From assembly GCA_030247575.1 (NCBI GenBank), contig JAOTRV010000030.1, positions 1 through 51,346 on the forward strand: 51,346 bases of DNA, in the 5' to 3' direction. Source of the DNA: Sulfuritalea sp. Lineage in GTDB: Bacteria > Pseudomonadota > Gammaproteobacteria > Burkholderiales > Rhodocyclaceae. The notes below the pieces were generated by a model. The model worked only from the letters and a program-made list of their open reading frames with translations, was not told the DNA's origin and did no database searches. Every line of letters begins with the position of its first letter. Positions within the stretch are counted from its first letter, which is position 1. Below, in pieces: positions 32,114 to 41,388 of this stretch. The translations under genes and the position numbers were made by a program.

Positions 32114-34729
32114 ATGACAACGCCCGTTGACAACCTCGTCCCCCTCACCGGCAACCCACTGATCGATGGCCTGACCTGGGGCGCCGCGTGGCAGTTCGAT
32201 GGCACCGCCCACACGCTGAGCTATTCGCTGAGCCTCAACGATACGTTGACAATGCAACCTCCCTGGACCCCAGCCCTCACGGATGCCGTGCGGCGGGCGC
32301 TCATGGAATGGTCGAACGTCGCCAATCTGACATTCGTCGAGAGCGACAGCGGAACCATATACAACGCAAGCTCCGCAGACCTCGCCTTCCTCCTGACCGG
32401 CAATGAGATGCAAACCCAGATGCCCGGTCTGGTCGGCCTCGGACTTCCCCCAAGCCCCTCCTACGTCGATAGCATAATCTCAAGCCCAGATTACCCCCAA
32501 CCGGAAGGCGATGTCGCGTTTGATAACTATCACAGCGGATTCGGTTACCTGAATTCGGGCGGCGTTGGCCTGACGATCATGCTGCACGAGATCGGACACG
32601 CTCTGGGGCTCAAGCATACGGATAACGGACCCGCCGGCCGGCCCGACTTGCCCATTGCTTACGATTCGAACCTCTACACGGTGATGAGCTATCACGATGC
32701 GCTCGGAGGTGAACTCGGCTACCACCTGCTCGCCAATGCGGCCACCCCCATGCCGCTCGACATTCTGGCGATGCAACATATTTACGGCGCAAATACTTCA
32801 TATCACACCGGGAACGACACTTACACGTTCTTGGGAGGAGCCCAGATGGCATGGACCATCTGGGATGCCGGCGGCGATGACACACTCGCAGCGGGTGCCA
32901 TAAACCAGTACAACAATGTCACGCTGGACCTGCGCGAGGGACAGTATTCCCAGTCGCCCACGATAAGCGGGCTGACGCTGGCGATTGCCTACGGCGCCGT
33001 CATCGAAAATGCGATCGGCGGCGACGGCAACGACACGCTGCTCGGCAACGACGCCAACAACCGCCTGGATGGCGGACTCGGCAACGACAGCATGACCGGC
33101 GGCGCTGGTAACGACACATTCGTAGTCAATGCGACCGGCGACGTCGTCACGGAACTGACCGACGAAGGCTACGACGAGGTTCGCACCAGCGTTTCCTACA
33201 CACTGACCGACAACGTCGAGAATCTCACCCTCACCGGTTCGGCCGCCATCGCAGGCACCGGCAATGCGCTCGACAACGTGCTCATCGGCAATGCCGGCGA
33301 CAATTCGCTTCATGGCGCAGCTGGCAACGACACGCTGATCGGCGGCGCCGGCAACGACAACATCATCCTGAGCCTGGCGGGGGCCGTCAATGGCGGCGTC
33401 ATCGATGGCGGAGACGGCAACGACACGATCACGCTGCAGGGGCCGGGATGGGCAAACCTTTCAGGCCTCGACATCACTCTGGATCAAGCGGATGGAACAA
33501 TCTCCGGGCCCGGTTTCAGTTTCTCGGTAACGAATGTCGAACATCTTTCCATCAGCACTGGTGAAGCCCTGTCCATCGCAAACTGGCACCTGTCGGTGCC
33601 AGGAAGCCTCATCGTCGACGCGGGAAACGTCACGATAAGCGACGGATCCACGCTGACTGCGGGGCAGAATCAGGTGATAACCACCACCGGGAACATCTCG
33701 ATATCCGGAGGCAGCCTGAGCGCTGGACAGGCCCAAACCCTAACGGCCGGCGGAAACATTGCTGTAGGTGGAACTGGCGCTGTTCTTCTTGTGAGCGCGC
33801 CGACATCGTCAGTCACGCTAACGTCGGGGAATCTGGCGTTGAATGGCCCGCTTGATATCTATAGTGACTATTCCTCTTCGTCGGTCACGCTTTCGGCGGA
33901 AAGTGCAGTCGGTGCGGCTGGCATTTCGCTAACAGCGACGGATGTCGGTTCCATCGCATTCGCAGGCTTCGATGGAGTCATTGAGATAACCATAAGTGGC
34001 AACCTTGTCGGGACGTCCTATGCGGACACCTTGCTCGGCCTTGCCGGTAACGACACACTGAGCGGCGGGCTCGGCAACGACACCATCGATGGCGGAGCGG
34101 GCTTGGATATGGCCCACTACTCGGGCGACCGGGACGACTACACGATCGCCCAGAGCGCCTGGTATCACTACACCATCACCGACAACAATCCTGCGGACGG
34201 CGATGACGGCGTCGATGCGGTAGTCGGCGTCGAACAGATTCAGTTTGCCGACAGCATGGAAGCGCTGCAGACCGCGAACTCCTGGCACGGGGTCAAGCAC
34301 CGGCCGATCACGCCCTTCTGGGCGGGGACGGACTGGCAGGTACTCGACAGCCAGCACGACTTCGACGGAAGCGGCAAGAACGACGTGCTGCTCCACAAGC
34401 CGGACGGATCGGTCGCCCTGTGGCTGATGGATGGAACCGAACGAATTGCCGGCGCCATTTTCGACCCGTCCCCGGGACGGACCCTGGTCGCTGCCTCGAT
34501 CGACTACAACGTCGACGGCAAGACCGACCTGGGCTGGCGCGAAGCCGACGGCAGCAATTCGTATTGGCTGATGGGCAGCGGATGGGTGACGTCCGCCGTA
34601 GCGCCCCCGGTGACTCCGCCGCCTATTATTGATCTGCCCACCGAGCCCCCGCCGCCGCCTCCCACCGAGCCCCCGCCATCTCCGCCCGAAGTGCCCGCGC
34701 CGCCTCCGCCCGACGGATGGTGGTTTTGA
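32114..34729 (+). CDS. Serralysin-like secreted metalloprotease with RTX-type repeats, FG-GAP-like tail and Pro-rich end
   Basis: The 871-residue protein has no signal peptide. The catalytic zinc site is HEIGHALGLKH (His158, Glu159, His162, His168) with a Met-turn VMSYHD at Met191, as in metzincin proteases of the serralysin type. A peptidase-associated region follows, then RTX-type calcium-binding repeats at about 302-337, 393-420 and 639-665 (GGxGNDTLxGG). Between them is a Thr/Ser/Gly-rich beta-solenoid-like stretch (about 430-630, e.g. TLTAGQNQVITTTGNISISGG). Two FG-GAP-like calcium units (DFDGSGKNDVLL, DYNVDGKTDLGW) lie at about 750-810. The end is proline-rich and closes with GWWF. Type I secretion is expected from the repeats, but no type I exporter genes are nearby. 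Confidence 0.88.
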   Translation: MTTPVDNLVPLTGNPLIDGLTWGAAWQFDGTAHTLSYSLSLNDTLTMQPPWTPALTDAVRRALMEWSNVANLTFVESDSGTIYNASSADLAFLLTGNEMQTQMPGLVGLGLPPSPSYVDSIISSPDYPQPEGDVAFDNYHSGFGYLNSGGVGLTIMLHEIGHALGLKHTDNGPAGRPDLPIAYDSNLYTVMSYHDALGGELGYHLLANAATPMPLDILAMQHIYGANTSYHTGNDTYTFLGGAQMAWTIWDAGGDDTLAAGAINQYNNVTLDLREGQYSQSPTISGLTLAIAYGAVIENAIGGDGNDTLLGNDANNRLDGGLGNDSMTGGAGNDTFVVNATGDVVTELTDEGYDEVRTSVSYTLTDNVENLTLTGSAAIAGTGNALDNVLIGNAGDNSLHGAAGNDTLIGGAGNDNIILSLAGAVNGGVIDGGDGNDTITLQGPGWANLSGLDITLDQADGTISGPGFSFSVTNVEHLSISTGEALSIANWHLSVPGSLIVDAGNVTISDGSTLTAGQNQVITTTGNISISGGSLSAGQAQTLTAGGNIAVGGTGAVLLVSAPTSSVTLTSGNLALNGPLDIYSDYSSSSVTLSAESAVGAAGISLTATDVGSIAFAGFDGVIEITISGNLVGTSYADTLLGLAGNDTLSGGLGNDTIDGGAGLDMAHYSGDRDDYTIAQSAWYHYTITDNNPADGDDGVDAVVGVEQIQFADSMEALQTANSWHGVKHRPITPFWAGTDWQVLDSQHDFDGSGKNDVLLHKPDGSVALWLMDGTERIAGAIFDPSPGRTLVAASIDYNVDGKTDLGWREADGSNSYWLMGSGWVTSAVAPPVTPPPIIDLPTEPPPPPPTEPPPSPPEVPAPPPPDGWWF
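34605..34723 (+). repeat. Proline-codon repeat tract at the end of the metalloprotease gene
   Basis: A run of CCG/CCC/CCT codons encodes alternating proline, Glu, Thr and Val, including the twice-repeated unit PTEPPPPP-like (PTEPPPPPPTEPPPSPPEVPAPPPP). Direct DNA repeats of CCCACCGAGCCCCCGCC occur twice in it. Such tracts can expand or contract by slippage. At protein level it is a stiff, extended linker placed at the extreme C-terminus. Confidence 0.7.
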
Positions 34730-34778
34730 GTCTTGCCGTCAGTTCAGTCAACTTGTTTCTTCTGAGGGGATGCGATTG

Positions 34779-35534
34779 TTAGACTGGTTTACGGGCAACG
34801 AAAATCAGACCGGCGAGTTTTCTTACGACTAGCTTTTGTGTTGATGCAGGCAACCAAGTGGCGATTATTTTTCGCCTACCAAGTCTTTGTTGGAGCCAGT
34901 AATCTTCAATGTGCGTAACATCACAAAAGTACTTCTTATAGGCTAATTCAATCTCTCCTTGTGTTCTGTAGTGAGTCCAAGTGTCAAGCCATTCGCAAAA
35001 ATCCTGGCTCCACCGCATTATGCTTTTATTACCTTTGAAGTATCCGAGGCCAAGAGTCCTACAAGCGGCAGCATAGTAGACACGAGAACGGCTACCTTTC
35101 GGAAACCAGTGGAGAAAGGGAACTCCACAGTGGCCTTCACGCCAAACGCCCTTATCCGGGAATAGACTTAAAATTTTCCCACCAGGTTTCAATATCCGCT
35201 GAATCTCAGCGAGCACATTGTCGAGATTCTCAACGTGCTCCATTACCTGATTATTGATAACGAACTCGAACGAAGCACTCTCAAAGGGTATAGCGCTCCC
35301 GGACATTCTTCTAATGGCGCCATCCAAAAGAGTGGGCTCAATAGATGTCGAAGAATCCCCGCCTTCGTAGAAAACATCGCACCCGAACGCATTGATACCT
35401 CGGCTCCGTAGCTCTTTTACAATTGCCCCTGCGCCGCAACCATAGTCGAGGACGTGGACATTCTTTCCATGCTCCTGACCAAGAATCCACTGTGCGCAGA
35501 ACTCATAGTTGTTCATATCTACACAAAACTCCAA
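34779..35534 (-). CDS. Class I SAM-dependent methyltransferase (polysaccharide island, last gene)
   Basis: The 251-residue protein has the SAM-binding motif VLDYGCGAGAIVKEL, followed by CDVFYEGG, VINNQVMEHVENLDNVLAEIQRILKPGGKI and a variable C-terminal half. It resembles methyltransferases of glycan clusters that act on sugar hydroxyl or carboxyl groups. The start could be the ATG at 35534 or one six codons later. It is the most downstream gene of the minus-strand series, beyond the H-NS-family gene, and has lower GC than the core genome. Target is unknown. Confidence 0.8.
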   Translation of the reverse strand: MEFCVDMNNYEFCAQWILGQEHGKNVHVLDYGCGAGAIVKELRSRGINAFGCDVFYEGGDSSTSIEPTLLDGAIRRMSGSAIPFESASFEFVINNQVMEHVENLDNVLAEIQRILKPGGKILSLFPDKGVWREGHCGVPFLHWFPKGSRSRVYYAAACRTLGLGYFKGNKSIMRWSQDFCEWLDTWTHYRTQGEIELAYKKYFCDVTHIEDYWLQQRLGRRKIIATWLPASTQKLVVRKLAGLIFVARKPV

Positions 35535-35646
35535 GACTAAAGTGCAATCCGTATTTATCCTACGATAGGAGTCCGCGCTAATGGCACGGCAAACCTCCTG
35601 ATTTCAAATCAGCGGCGTAATCCCAACTTTTTGGCGCCGATCAACC

Positions 35647-35946
35647 TCACCGCGCCAAAAACTCTTCACGTTTTCGTCCTGCGGATTCGAGCGCCACCAG
35701 CCACTTGGGCATCCGGCCGCGGCCAGACCATGTTTCGCCACCGGCGGGATTTCGATACTTTTCTGTCACGATCTTGCGAGTCTTGGCTATCTTGGCGCTA
35801 CCGCCTAAGTCGCCGACAGTAATCCCATAGTCGCACATCTTCTCCCTGATTTCAGCAATCACCGCAGCGGTCTCCGCCTTGCGCGCGGCCTCGGCCTGAC
35901 GCATCAGGTCTTCCGCCTTTGCCTTCAATTCCTTGTACGTCGCCAT
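35647..35946 (-). CDS. H-NS-family nucleoid protein (xenogeneic silencer type)
   Basis: The 99-residue protein has an N-terminal coiled-coil oligomerisation part (YKELKAKAEDLMRQAEAARKAETAAVIAEIREKM) and a C-terminal DNA-binding domain with the family motif YRNPAGGETWSGRGRMPKWL, whose GRGRMP core is the AT-hook-like minor-groove element. Such proteins bind AT-rich, horizontally acquired DNA and silence it. GAAAGGAA precedes its ATG. It lies inside the polysaccharide island, 49 bp after the first-listed glycosyltransferase, and a 15-nt palindrome (35598-35612) follows its stop. Confidence 0.92.
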   Translation of the reverse strand: MATYKELKAKAEDLMRQAEAARKAETAAVIAEIREKMCDYGITVGDLGGSAKIAKTRKIVTEKYRNPAGGETWSGRGRMPKWLVALESAGRKREEFLAR

Positions 35947-35995
35947 CGACTTTCCTTTCGCATTGTTGATCAGTTCAACATGAACCTCTCACTAT

Positions 35996-37135
35996 TCATC
36001 GATGCTGCTCACCCAGAATTGCTTTCACCACATCCAGATAGCGTTCGACGACAATCTTTTCGTCAAACTCTCGACGGATTCGCGCGCGCGCAGCATTGCC
36101 CATCTTGGCCCGCTGTTCGAATGTCAGCAGCAACATTCGTTGCATTGCTCTGGCAAGAGCCGTTGCATCGCGCGCTCGACATAGAAAGCCAGTCTCCCCG
36201 TCCACCACAGCCTGCCTGCAACCCGGAACATCCGTAGCAATTGCGGGCAAGCCCATACTGGCAGCCTCAAGCAGTGTCCTTGGCATGCCTTCCCGATACG
36301 ACGGCAGCACTACGCAATCGGACTCGGCATAGATCGACACCGTATCGTCCGAGTGACCGAGATACTCAATAAGCCCTTCGCTCACCCACGCTTCAACCTC
36401 GTCCCTCGACACTGCTGAAGGACTAGGTACATCCAGAAAGCCGAGCAATCTGAACGACACCCCAGGGAACTCAGTCTTCAACTGACGGGCCGCGGCGACG
36501 TACTCACCCACGCCTTTGTCCCACGTCAAACGCGCTACCATCAAAAACACAAAACCGCCGCCATCCTGCACCTTTGGCCTTGGAGCAAACCGGGATACAT
36601 CCACCCCCGAACCTGGGAGCAAAGCCGTCTGCTCCACCTTCACCAAACCAGCATCAAGGAAAACCGTCCTGTCCTCGGCATTCTGAAAAAATATGCACCT
36701 CGGCCAAGAAAATGCAATTCGATACAAGACCCGCGCGACGCGGGTCAGCCAACCACCAGCAATGAATGTCCGCCCCAAGCCCGAGACATTAGCCACCACA
36801 GGGATTCCCCACACGCGTGCCGCCAAGGCAAGATAAATATTCACTTTTGGGGTGTAAGTCAGCAACAAAGCCGGTCGCTCGAGCGCCAACAATCGCACCA
36901 TCCGCCACAAGGTCATGAGCTCTCGTAACGGATGAGTGCCAGCATTGTTCAGTTGCATCGGCACATACCGCGCACCTCCAGCCTCCACTCGACCAATATA
37001 CTCATCAGGCGCCGCATAGGCCGCAACGCGAAACCCTGATTCGGAAAGTGCTGCAATCAAACTGCGGCGGAAGTTAAAAACATTCCACGTCGTATTGATG
37101 GCAATCCAGACTTCCTTGGGTAACCCCTCGCTCAC
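35996..37135 (-). CDS. Family-4 glycosyltransferase
   Basis: The 379-residue GT-B enzyme should add a sugar from a nucleotide donor to the lipid-linked repeat unit at the inner membrane. Seen are an N-terminal Rossmann domain (WIAINTTWNVFNFRRSLIAAL), LLLTYTPKVNIYLALAARVWGIPVVANVSGLG, LLPGSGVDVSRFAP, and the donor-binding VLPSYREGMPRTLLEAASMGLPAIATDVPGC with the conserved Glu. The start is taken as a GTG at 37135 that overlaps the asparagine-synthase stop by 4 bp; an ATG at 37186 is open but adds a non-conserved lead. Confidence 0.9.
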   Translation of the reverse strand: MSEGLPKEVWIAINTTWNVFNFRRSLIAALSESGFRVAAYAAPDEYIGRVEAGGARYVPMQLNNAGTHPLRELMTLWRMVRLLALERPALLLTYTPKVNIYLALAARVWGIPVVANVSGLGRTFIAGGWLTRVARVLYRIAFSWPRCIFFQNAEDRTVFLDAGLVKVEQTALLPGSGVDVSRFAPRPKVQDGGGFVFLMVARLTWDKGVGEYVAAARQLKTEFPGVSFRLLGFLDVPSPSAVSRDEVEAWVSEGLIEYLGHSDDTVSIYAESDCVVLPSYREGMPRTLLEAASMGLPAIATDVPGCRQAVVDGETGFLCRARDATALARAMQRMLLLTFEQRAKMGNAARARIRREFDEKIVVERYLDVVKAILGEQHR

Positions 37136-39117
37136 AACGACGCCCGCTCCGCCTCCAACCACGCTTGAAACATCAATACGTCCCATAAGTAGTACTGCCA
37201 GTTGCGCACACCGGCAAGATGCTCAGTCCACTTTCGTCGAATTGGCTCGGGCTGAAAATAACCTTCGCGCCTAAGTCTGGCTTCGCCGAGCAGTTCCTCC
37301 GCCCATTCGCGCAATGGTCCACGTAACCATGAATCGATTGGAACGCCAAACCCCATCTTTGGTCGATCAACAAGCTCTTGCGGCACATATTTATAGAGGA
37401 CTTGGCGAAGCAGCCACTTGCCCGTTCCTTCTCGCACCTTGTAGTGCAAGGGTAACCGCCAAGCGAATTCAAAGATGCGATGATTTATCAACGGCACCCG
37501 GGTCTCCAAACTGACCGCCATTGCCGCTCGATCCACCTTTACCAATATATCGTCTGGCAGATAAGTTAGCGCGTCCAACAGCATCATCTGTTCGGTCAAT
37601 GACGGTAGCCCGGGCGGAGGGCCAGACAGCAGAGTTTCCGGTTCCGTCGCGCCTACCACCACATCGTCCGGCTCCCAGTGGCTCACTAGGGCGCGATACA
37701 GACCCATTCCGTGACGGGCATTCAGCAGCGCCGCCCCCTTGTGAAGCTTGTCGCCTGGGGCCGGCCAACGGCGCGTCTTCGGAATTAGGGGTACCACCAA
37801 CTGATAGAGCTTGTCCCAGGCCGCTGGCGGGACATTCAAAATGGTGCGCGCTGCAGCCCTTCGCAATGCGTTAGGCATGCGCTCTATCTTCGCCCATAGC
37901 CGTGCCGCGAGAAAGTAGCGCGCGTAGCCCCCGAATAACTCGTCACCTCCATCGCCTGATAAAGCGACGGTCACCCTCTCGCGCGCCAGTTGCGCGACCA
38001 AGTAAGTTGGAATTTGCGAGGAATCGGAAAACGGCTCGTCGTAAATCATTGGTAGCTTCGGAATAATCGCCAGCGCGTCCTGCGGTGAGACATAGAGCTC
38101 GGTGTGCTCGGTGCCTAGATGGCGCGCTACATCGCCAGCGTAAATGGCTTCGTCATAGCCGTCCTCGCGAAAGCCAATTGAGAAACTCTTCACCGGCCGG
38201 ATAGATTGCGCTTGCATCAATGCCACTACGGTAGACGAATCCACGCCCCCAGAAAGGAAAGCACCAAGCGGCACATCGGCCAGCATCTGGCCCGCCACCG
38301 CGCGAGACAGCTCCGATTCGAGCGCTGCCACTGCCTCAGAGTCCGACTCAAAAACCAACTGATTGCTTGCGCCGGCAATAGCCGCTTCAAGAGCCGACCA
38401 ATATGCGCGCGGAGACGGCATCTCCCCTTGGCGCAGATCATCTTCGGAAAGTTCCAGCCAGGTTCCGGGCCGCAATTTCGCCAAGCCACTATAAATGCTA
38501 TAGGGCGCTGGAATACAGTTGTGGCGAAGCAGCACTGCCAAGGCCCGTCTGTCGATTTCACCGCTGAATCCTGGCAACCCTTTCAAGGCCTTCAACTCAG
38601 AGGCAAATGCAAACATCCCTGCGACATAGCCATAGTAAAGCGGCTTTTCGCCCATGCGATCCCGCGCCAAAATCAGCTTGCGTTCTTGTCGATCCCAGAG
38701 GGCTATGGCGAACATCCCTACGGCGGCCTTTAACGTCTTCTCTATACCCCAAGCCGAAAAACAGGCCAGCATAGTCTCGGTATCAGAATGTCCTCGCCAA
38801 TGTGCAGCGCCTCGCTCTCCCGTGCGAGGCGCACTTGAAATACGGCTTGCTTCCTCCAACCCGTCCCTCAAATCCAGATGATTGTAAATTTCCCCGTTGA
38901 ACACCATCACATATCGTCCGCAGACGGAACTCATCGGTTGATGGCCTGCAGAAGATAGGTCGAGGATAGACAGACGGGCATGCCCGAGTGCGATACCGCA
39001 GTTCTCGTCCAACCAAAGGCCGGAATCGTCCGGCCCGCGATGAGATAGCCGACGTACTGCAGCGCGGAGCACTTCTTCTTGAGCAACTTTGCCCCATGTA
39101 CCAACAATGCCGCACAT
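37132..39117 (-). CDS. asnB: Asparagine-synthase-type glutamine amidotransferase
   Basis: The 661-residue protein begins MCGIVGTWGK, with Cys2 as glutaminase nucleophile. The class II amidotransferase domain runs to about residue 210 (RGPDDSGLW, FNGEIYNH). The synthetase domain has the ATP-pyrophosphatase loop FLSGGVDSSTVVALM and SGDGGDELFGGY. In polysaccharide loci such proteins may amidate a sugar carboxyl group rather than make free asparagine. Its placement between two glycosyltransferases, coupled to one by a 4-bp overlap, favours that here, but no direct evidence exists. Confidence 0.92.
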   Translation of the reverse strand: MCGIVGTWGKVAQEEVLRAAVRRLSHRGPDDSGLWLDENCGIALGHARLSILDLSSAGHQPMSSVCGRYVMVFNGEIYNHLDLRDGLEEASRISSAPRTGERGAAHWRGHSDTETMLACFSAWGIEKTLKAAVGMFAIALWDRQERKLILARDRMGEKPLYYGYVAGMFAFASELKALKGLPGFSGEIDRRALAVLLRHNCIPAPYSIYSGLAKLRPGTWLELSEDDLRQGEMPSPRAYWSALEAAIAGASNQLVFESDSEAVAALESELSRAVAGQMLADVPLGAFLSGGVDSSTVVALMQAQSIRPVKSFSIGFREDGYDEAIYAGDVARHLGTEHTELYVSPQDALAIIPKLPMIYDEPFSDSSQIPTYLVAQLARERVTVALSGDGGDELFGGYARYFLAARLWAKIERMPNALRRAAARTILNVPPAAWDKLYQLVVPLIPKTRRWPAPGDKLHKGAALLNARHGMGLYRALVSHWEPDDVVVGATEPETLLSGPPPGLPSLTEQMMLLDALTYLPDDILVKVDRAAMAVSLETRVPLINHRIFEFAWRLPLHYKVREGTGKWLLRQVLYKYVPQELVDRPKMGFGVPIDSWLRGPLREWAEELLGEARLRREGYFQPEPIRRKWTEHLAGVRNWQYYLWDVLMFQAWLEAERASL

Positions 39118-39153
39118 ATCAGCGCCTTCGGAACATACAAGTTGGAGTCCAAC

Positions 39154-40281
39154 TCATCGAACTTGCTGCCATAAGTGGGAATAGGCAGCTACCATTTTCG
39201 ACAACTCAAAATTCTCTTGGATGCGTGCCCTGCAGTTCTGACCCAACACTGCTTTCCCTTGTGCGGTTGCAACTTCTGCCGCCTTCTGAATGGCGCCGGC
39301 TAAAGCTTCAGAGTCATTTGGAGGAACCACCCAGCCAGTAGTCCCCACGATTAGGGCGGCATCACCTACGTCAGTGACCACATTAGCGATCCCGCAGGCC
39401 ATTGACTCCGCTACCACGTTGGGAAAAGCCTCACCATAGGCGCTGGAAAGTACATGCAAATCGAGGGCGTTCATCACAGCAGTAATATCGTCAAGAGGTC
39501 CGGCGAGAATCATTCGCTCGGCTAGTCCCAGCCGAGTAATTTTGTCGACCAATATGGCATTTTCCTGGTCCATGCCCGACCCCACTAACACACATCGAAA
39601 TATCGCCGCGCGTTCCATCAGCTTGCCCAATGCGCACAACAGGTTTCCGTGATCTTTCTGCGGGTCCCAGCGAGCTACCATCCCCAACAGTAATTCATCG
39701 GGTTGAACGCCCCACGACAAACGTAAGAGCTTTCCTGCCTCGGGATCTAGCTTGAGGCGGGAAAGATCGTAACCGTTTGGTATGACGTAAAACTTTCTCC
39801 GGCAGTAGCCAGCGGCCTGATGTACCTCTGCCGCTCGTTCTGAGCAGCAGGCGATAGCGGCGGGAATCCAGTGCGACAACGGAGCACAGATTCTGGCAAT
39901 AAGCCGGGTCGAAAAACTGCTCTCTTGTGGATCAAGGTTGGAATGACGTATGCCCCACACGACTGATTGGACGCCTAACCATCGAGCCACCACACCCCCA
40001 ACCAAATCAGCGTGATACATCCAAGTCTGCACCACGTCAGGATGTATGTCCAAGATCAAGCGCCGCAACCTCTTCAGCCCGCGGATAGTGAGCCTGCCAC
40101 GCGGCTTATCAAGCGTATGTACGACTATGTTGGAAGCGCGCAGTTGCGGACCGAAATAGCCCTCACCTCTCATCGACACAACAACGTGCTCAATATTTGG
40201 CGGTGAAGCTGATATCAACCGGTACAACACACCCTCCGCACCGCCTTGACCTAGGTTCGCAATGATGTGCAGAATTTTCAT
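39154..40281 (-). CDS. Family-4 glycosyltransferase
   Basis: The 375-residue GT-B enzyme starts MKILHIIANLGQGGAEGVLYRLI, typical of the group with the glycine-rich N-terminal loop. Further marks are VVQTWMYHADLVGGVVARWLG, VIPNGYDLSRL, GMVARWDPQKDH and the donor-site SSAYGEAFPNVVAESMACGIANVVTDVGD. It lies 36 bp upstream of the asparagine-synthase gene. The sugar is unknown. Confidence 0.92.
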   Translation of the reverse strand: MKILHIIANLGQGGAEGVLYRLISASPPNIEHVVVSMRGEGYFGPQLRASNIVVHTLDKPRGRLTIRGLKRLRRLILDIHPDVVQTWMYHADLVGGVVARWLGVQSVVWGIRHSNLDPQESSFSTRLIARICAPLSHWIPAAIACCSERAAEVHQAAGYCRRKFYVIPNGYDLSRLKLDPEAGKLLRLSWGVQPDELLLGMVARWDPQKDHGNLLCALGKLMERAAIFRCVLVGSGMDQENAILVDKITRLGLAERMILAGPLDDITAVMNALDLHVLSSAYGEAFPNVVAESMACGIANVVTDVGDAALIVGTTGWVVPPNDSEALAGAIQKAAEVATAQGKAVLGQNCRARIQENFELSKMVAAYSHLWQQVR

Positions 40282-40331
40282 AGTCTACATTGCCTCAAGA
40301 TAATGATTGGATTCTCATCGGGATGACTCTA

Positions 40332-41297
40332 TTAGTCTTTTCTTGCAACCAGAAAAACTCCAGTCACCGAGATGTCGTCATCCGAAACGGTACGAAAGGC
40401 AGTTGCAAACCGATGGCGCACCGCCCTTACATAGGCCGTGGATTTGGCACGCAGGTGAGCCGGAATTGCTTCGTAAGGCACATGTGGACTGATGTCACCT
40501 ACGCCGGCCAAGCGGGTAACCAGCAATTGGCCGGAAAGCCCTAGGCGGTTCATTGCGTCGCGGTACTCATGGAACATGACTCTGTTTGGTCTCCCAGTTC
40601 CCTTGGTCATCCATGGATATAGCCACGCCGGCACTTCGAGAAACTTCAATTCGTGATGTGCAAGAGAAAACATACCGTGATCTCGGAGATCGATCTTGTG
40701 TAACAAGTAGCCGCCTGGCGCCAATGCTCGTGCCATGCAGCTTAGAGCTGACGAAGGGTTATACATGTGTTCAAAAACCGCCCGTGAAACGATAAAATCG
40801 TAACCAGTATTTGTCAGAAAGAAATTCTCCGCGGCAGCTCTTGCCCCGTAATGCCTTTCTAACGATCTAAACACCGCCTCATCGACCGGTTCTGCGTGGC
40901 CAAGGAATCGCCCAAGGGCGGGGTACTTTAAAAGTAACGCTTTATAGATTGTCGCTTGCGATCGAACATTTCTTTTTGAGAAAAAGCGATCGACAAGGTC
41001 GACCTTACTGCAACCATCCTTGAGAAACAGCAAAGCAACACCACAATTGTCGCCTGGCCCCACCTCCGCGACGCGGCCATAGAATTGCTGGACTCCAGAA
41101 TACCGTTTGTAATCCTCAAACACTCGTTCAACATAGCGCACGGAGTCCTCTGCTGACAATGTGCTGTGGACAGTGCCAGAGGTAGTATCAATATCGCCAG
41201 CGGAAGCTCTCAAACGGGCAAACAGATCAGACAGCACGTAGTAAGAAAGTGCTGCTTCATAATTGGATCGTATCCAGCTTCTCAATTCCGACCTCAT
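40332..41297 (-). CDS. SAM-dependent methyltransferase-like protein
   Basis: The 321-residue protein has a diverged SAM-binding loop VAEVGPGDNCGVALLFL, then VDLVDRFFSKR and YDFIVSRAVFEHMYNPSSALSCMARALAPGGYLLHKIDLRDHG, which resembles class I methyltransferases of glycan clusters. A roughly 60-residue N-terminal extension is of unknown role. The target may be a sugar of the repeat unit or its end. Spacing to neighbours is 50 to 91 bp, all on the same strand. Confidence 0.82.
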   Translation of the reverse strand: MRSELRSWIRSNYEAALSYYVLSDLFARLRASAGDIDTTSGTVHSTLSAEDSVRYVERVFEDYKRYSGVQQFYGRVAEVGPGDNCGVALLFLKDGCSKVDLVDRFFSKRNVRSQATIYKALLLKYPALGRFLGHAEPVDEAVFRSLERHYGARAAAENFFLTNTGYDFIVSRAVFEHMYNPSSALSCMARALAPGGYLLHKIDLRDHGMFSLAHHELKFLEVPAWLYPWMTKGTGRPNRVMFHEYRDAMNRLGLSGQLLVTRLAGVGDISPHVPYEAIPAHLRAKSTAYVRAVRHRFATAFRTVSDDDISVTGVFLVARKD

Positions 41298-41388
41298 TGT
41301 GACCCTTCAGACAATTGATCCGGCATTTTTATTACCCTTTTTAATACCGTCCCATGCACTTCAATATCGAAATGGATAGGCACCATTG

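Noticed and set aside
33018-34110. Short tandem-like repeats that could suggest a CRISPR array
   Set aside because: The repeats are in-frame RTX-type coding units of the metalloprotease, imperfect and without spacer structure. No CRISPR array was seen anywhere in the window.
32114-34729. Possibility that the solenoid-like middle is a separate adhesin gene fused by frameshift
   Set aside because: The frame is continuous through all domains with no stop or shift, so a single protein is the simpler reading.
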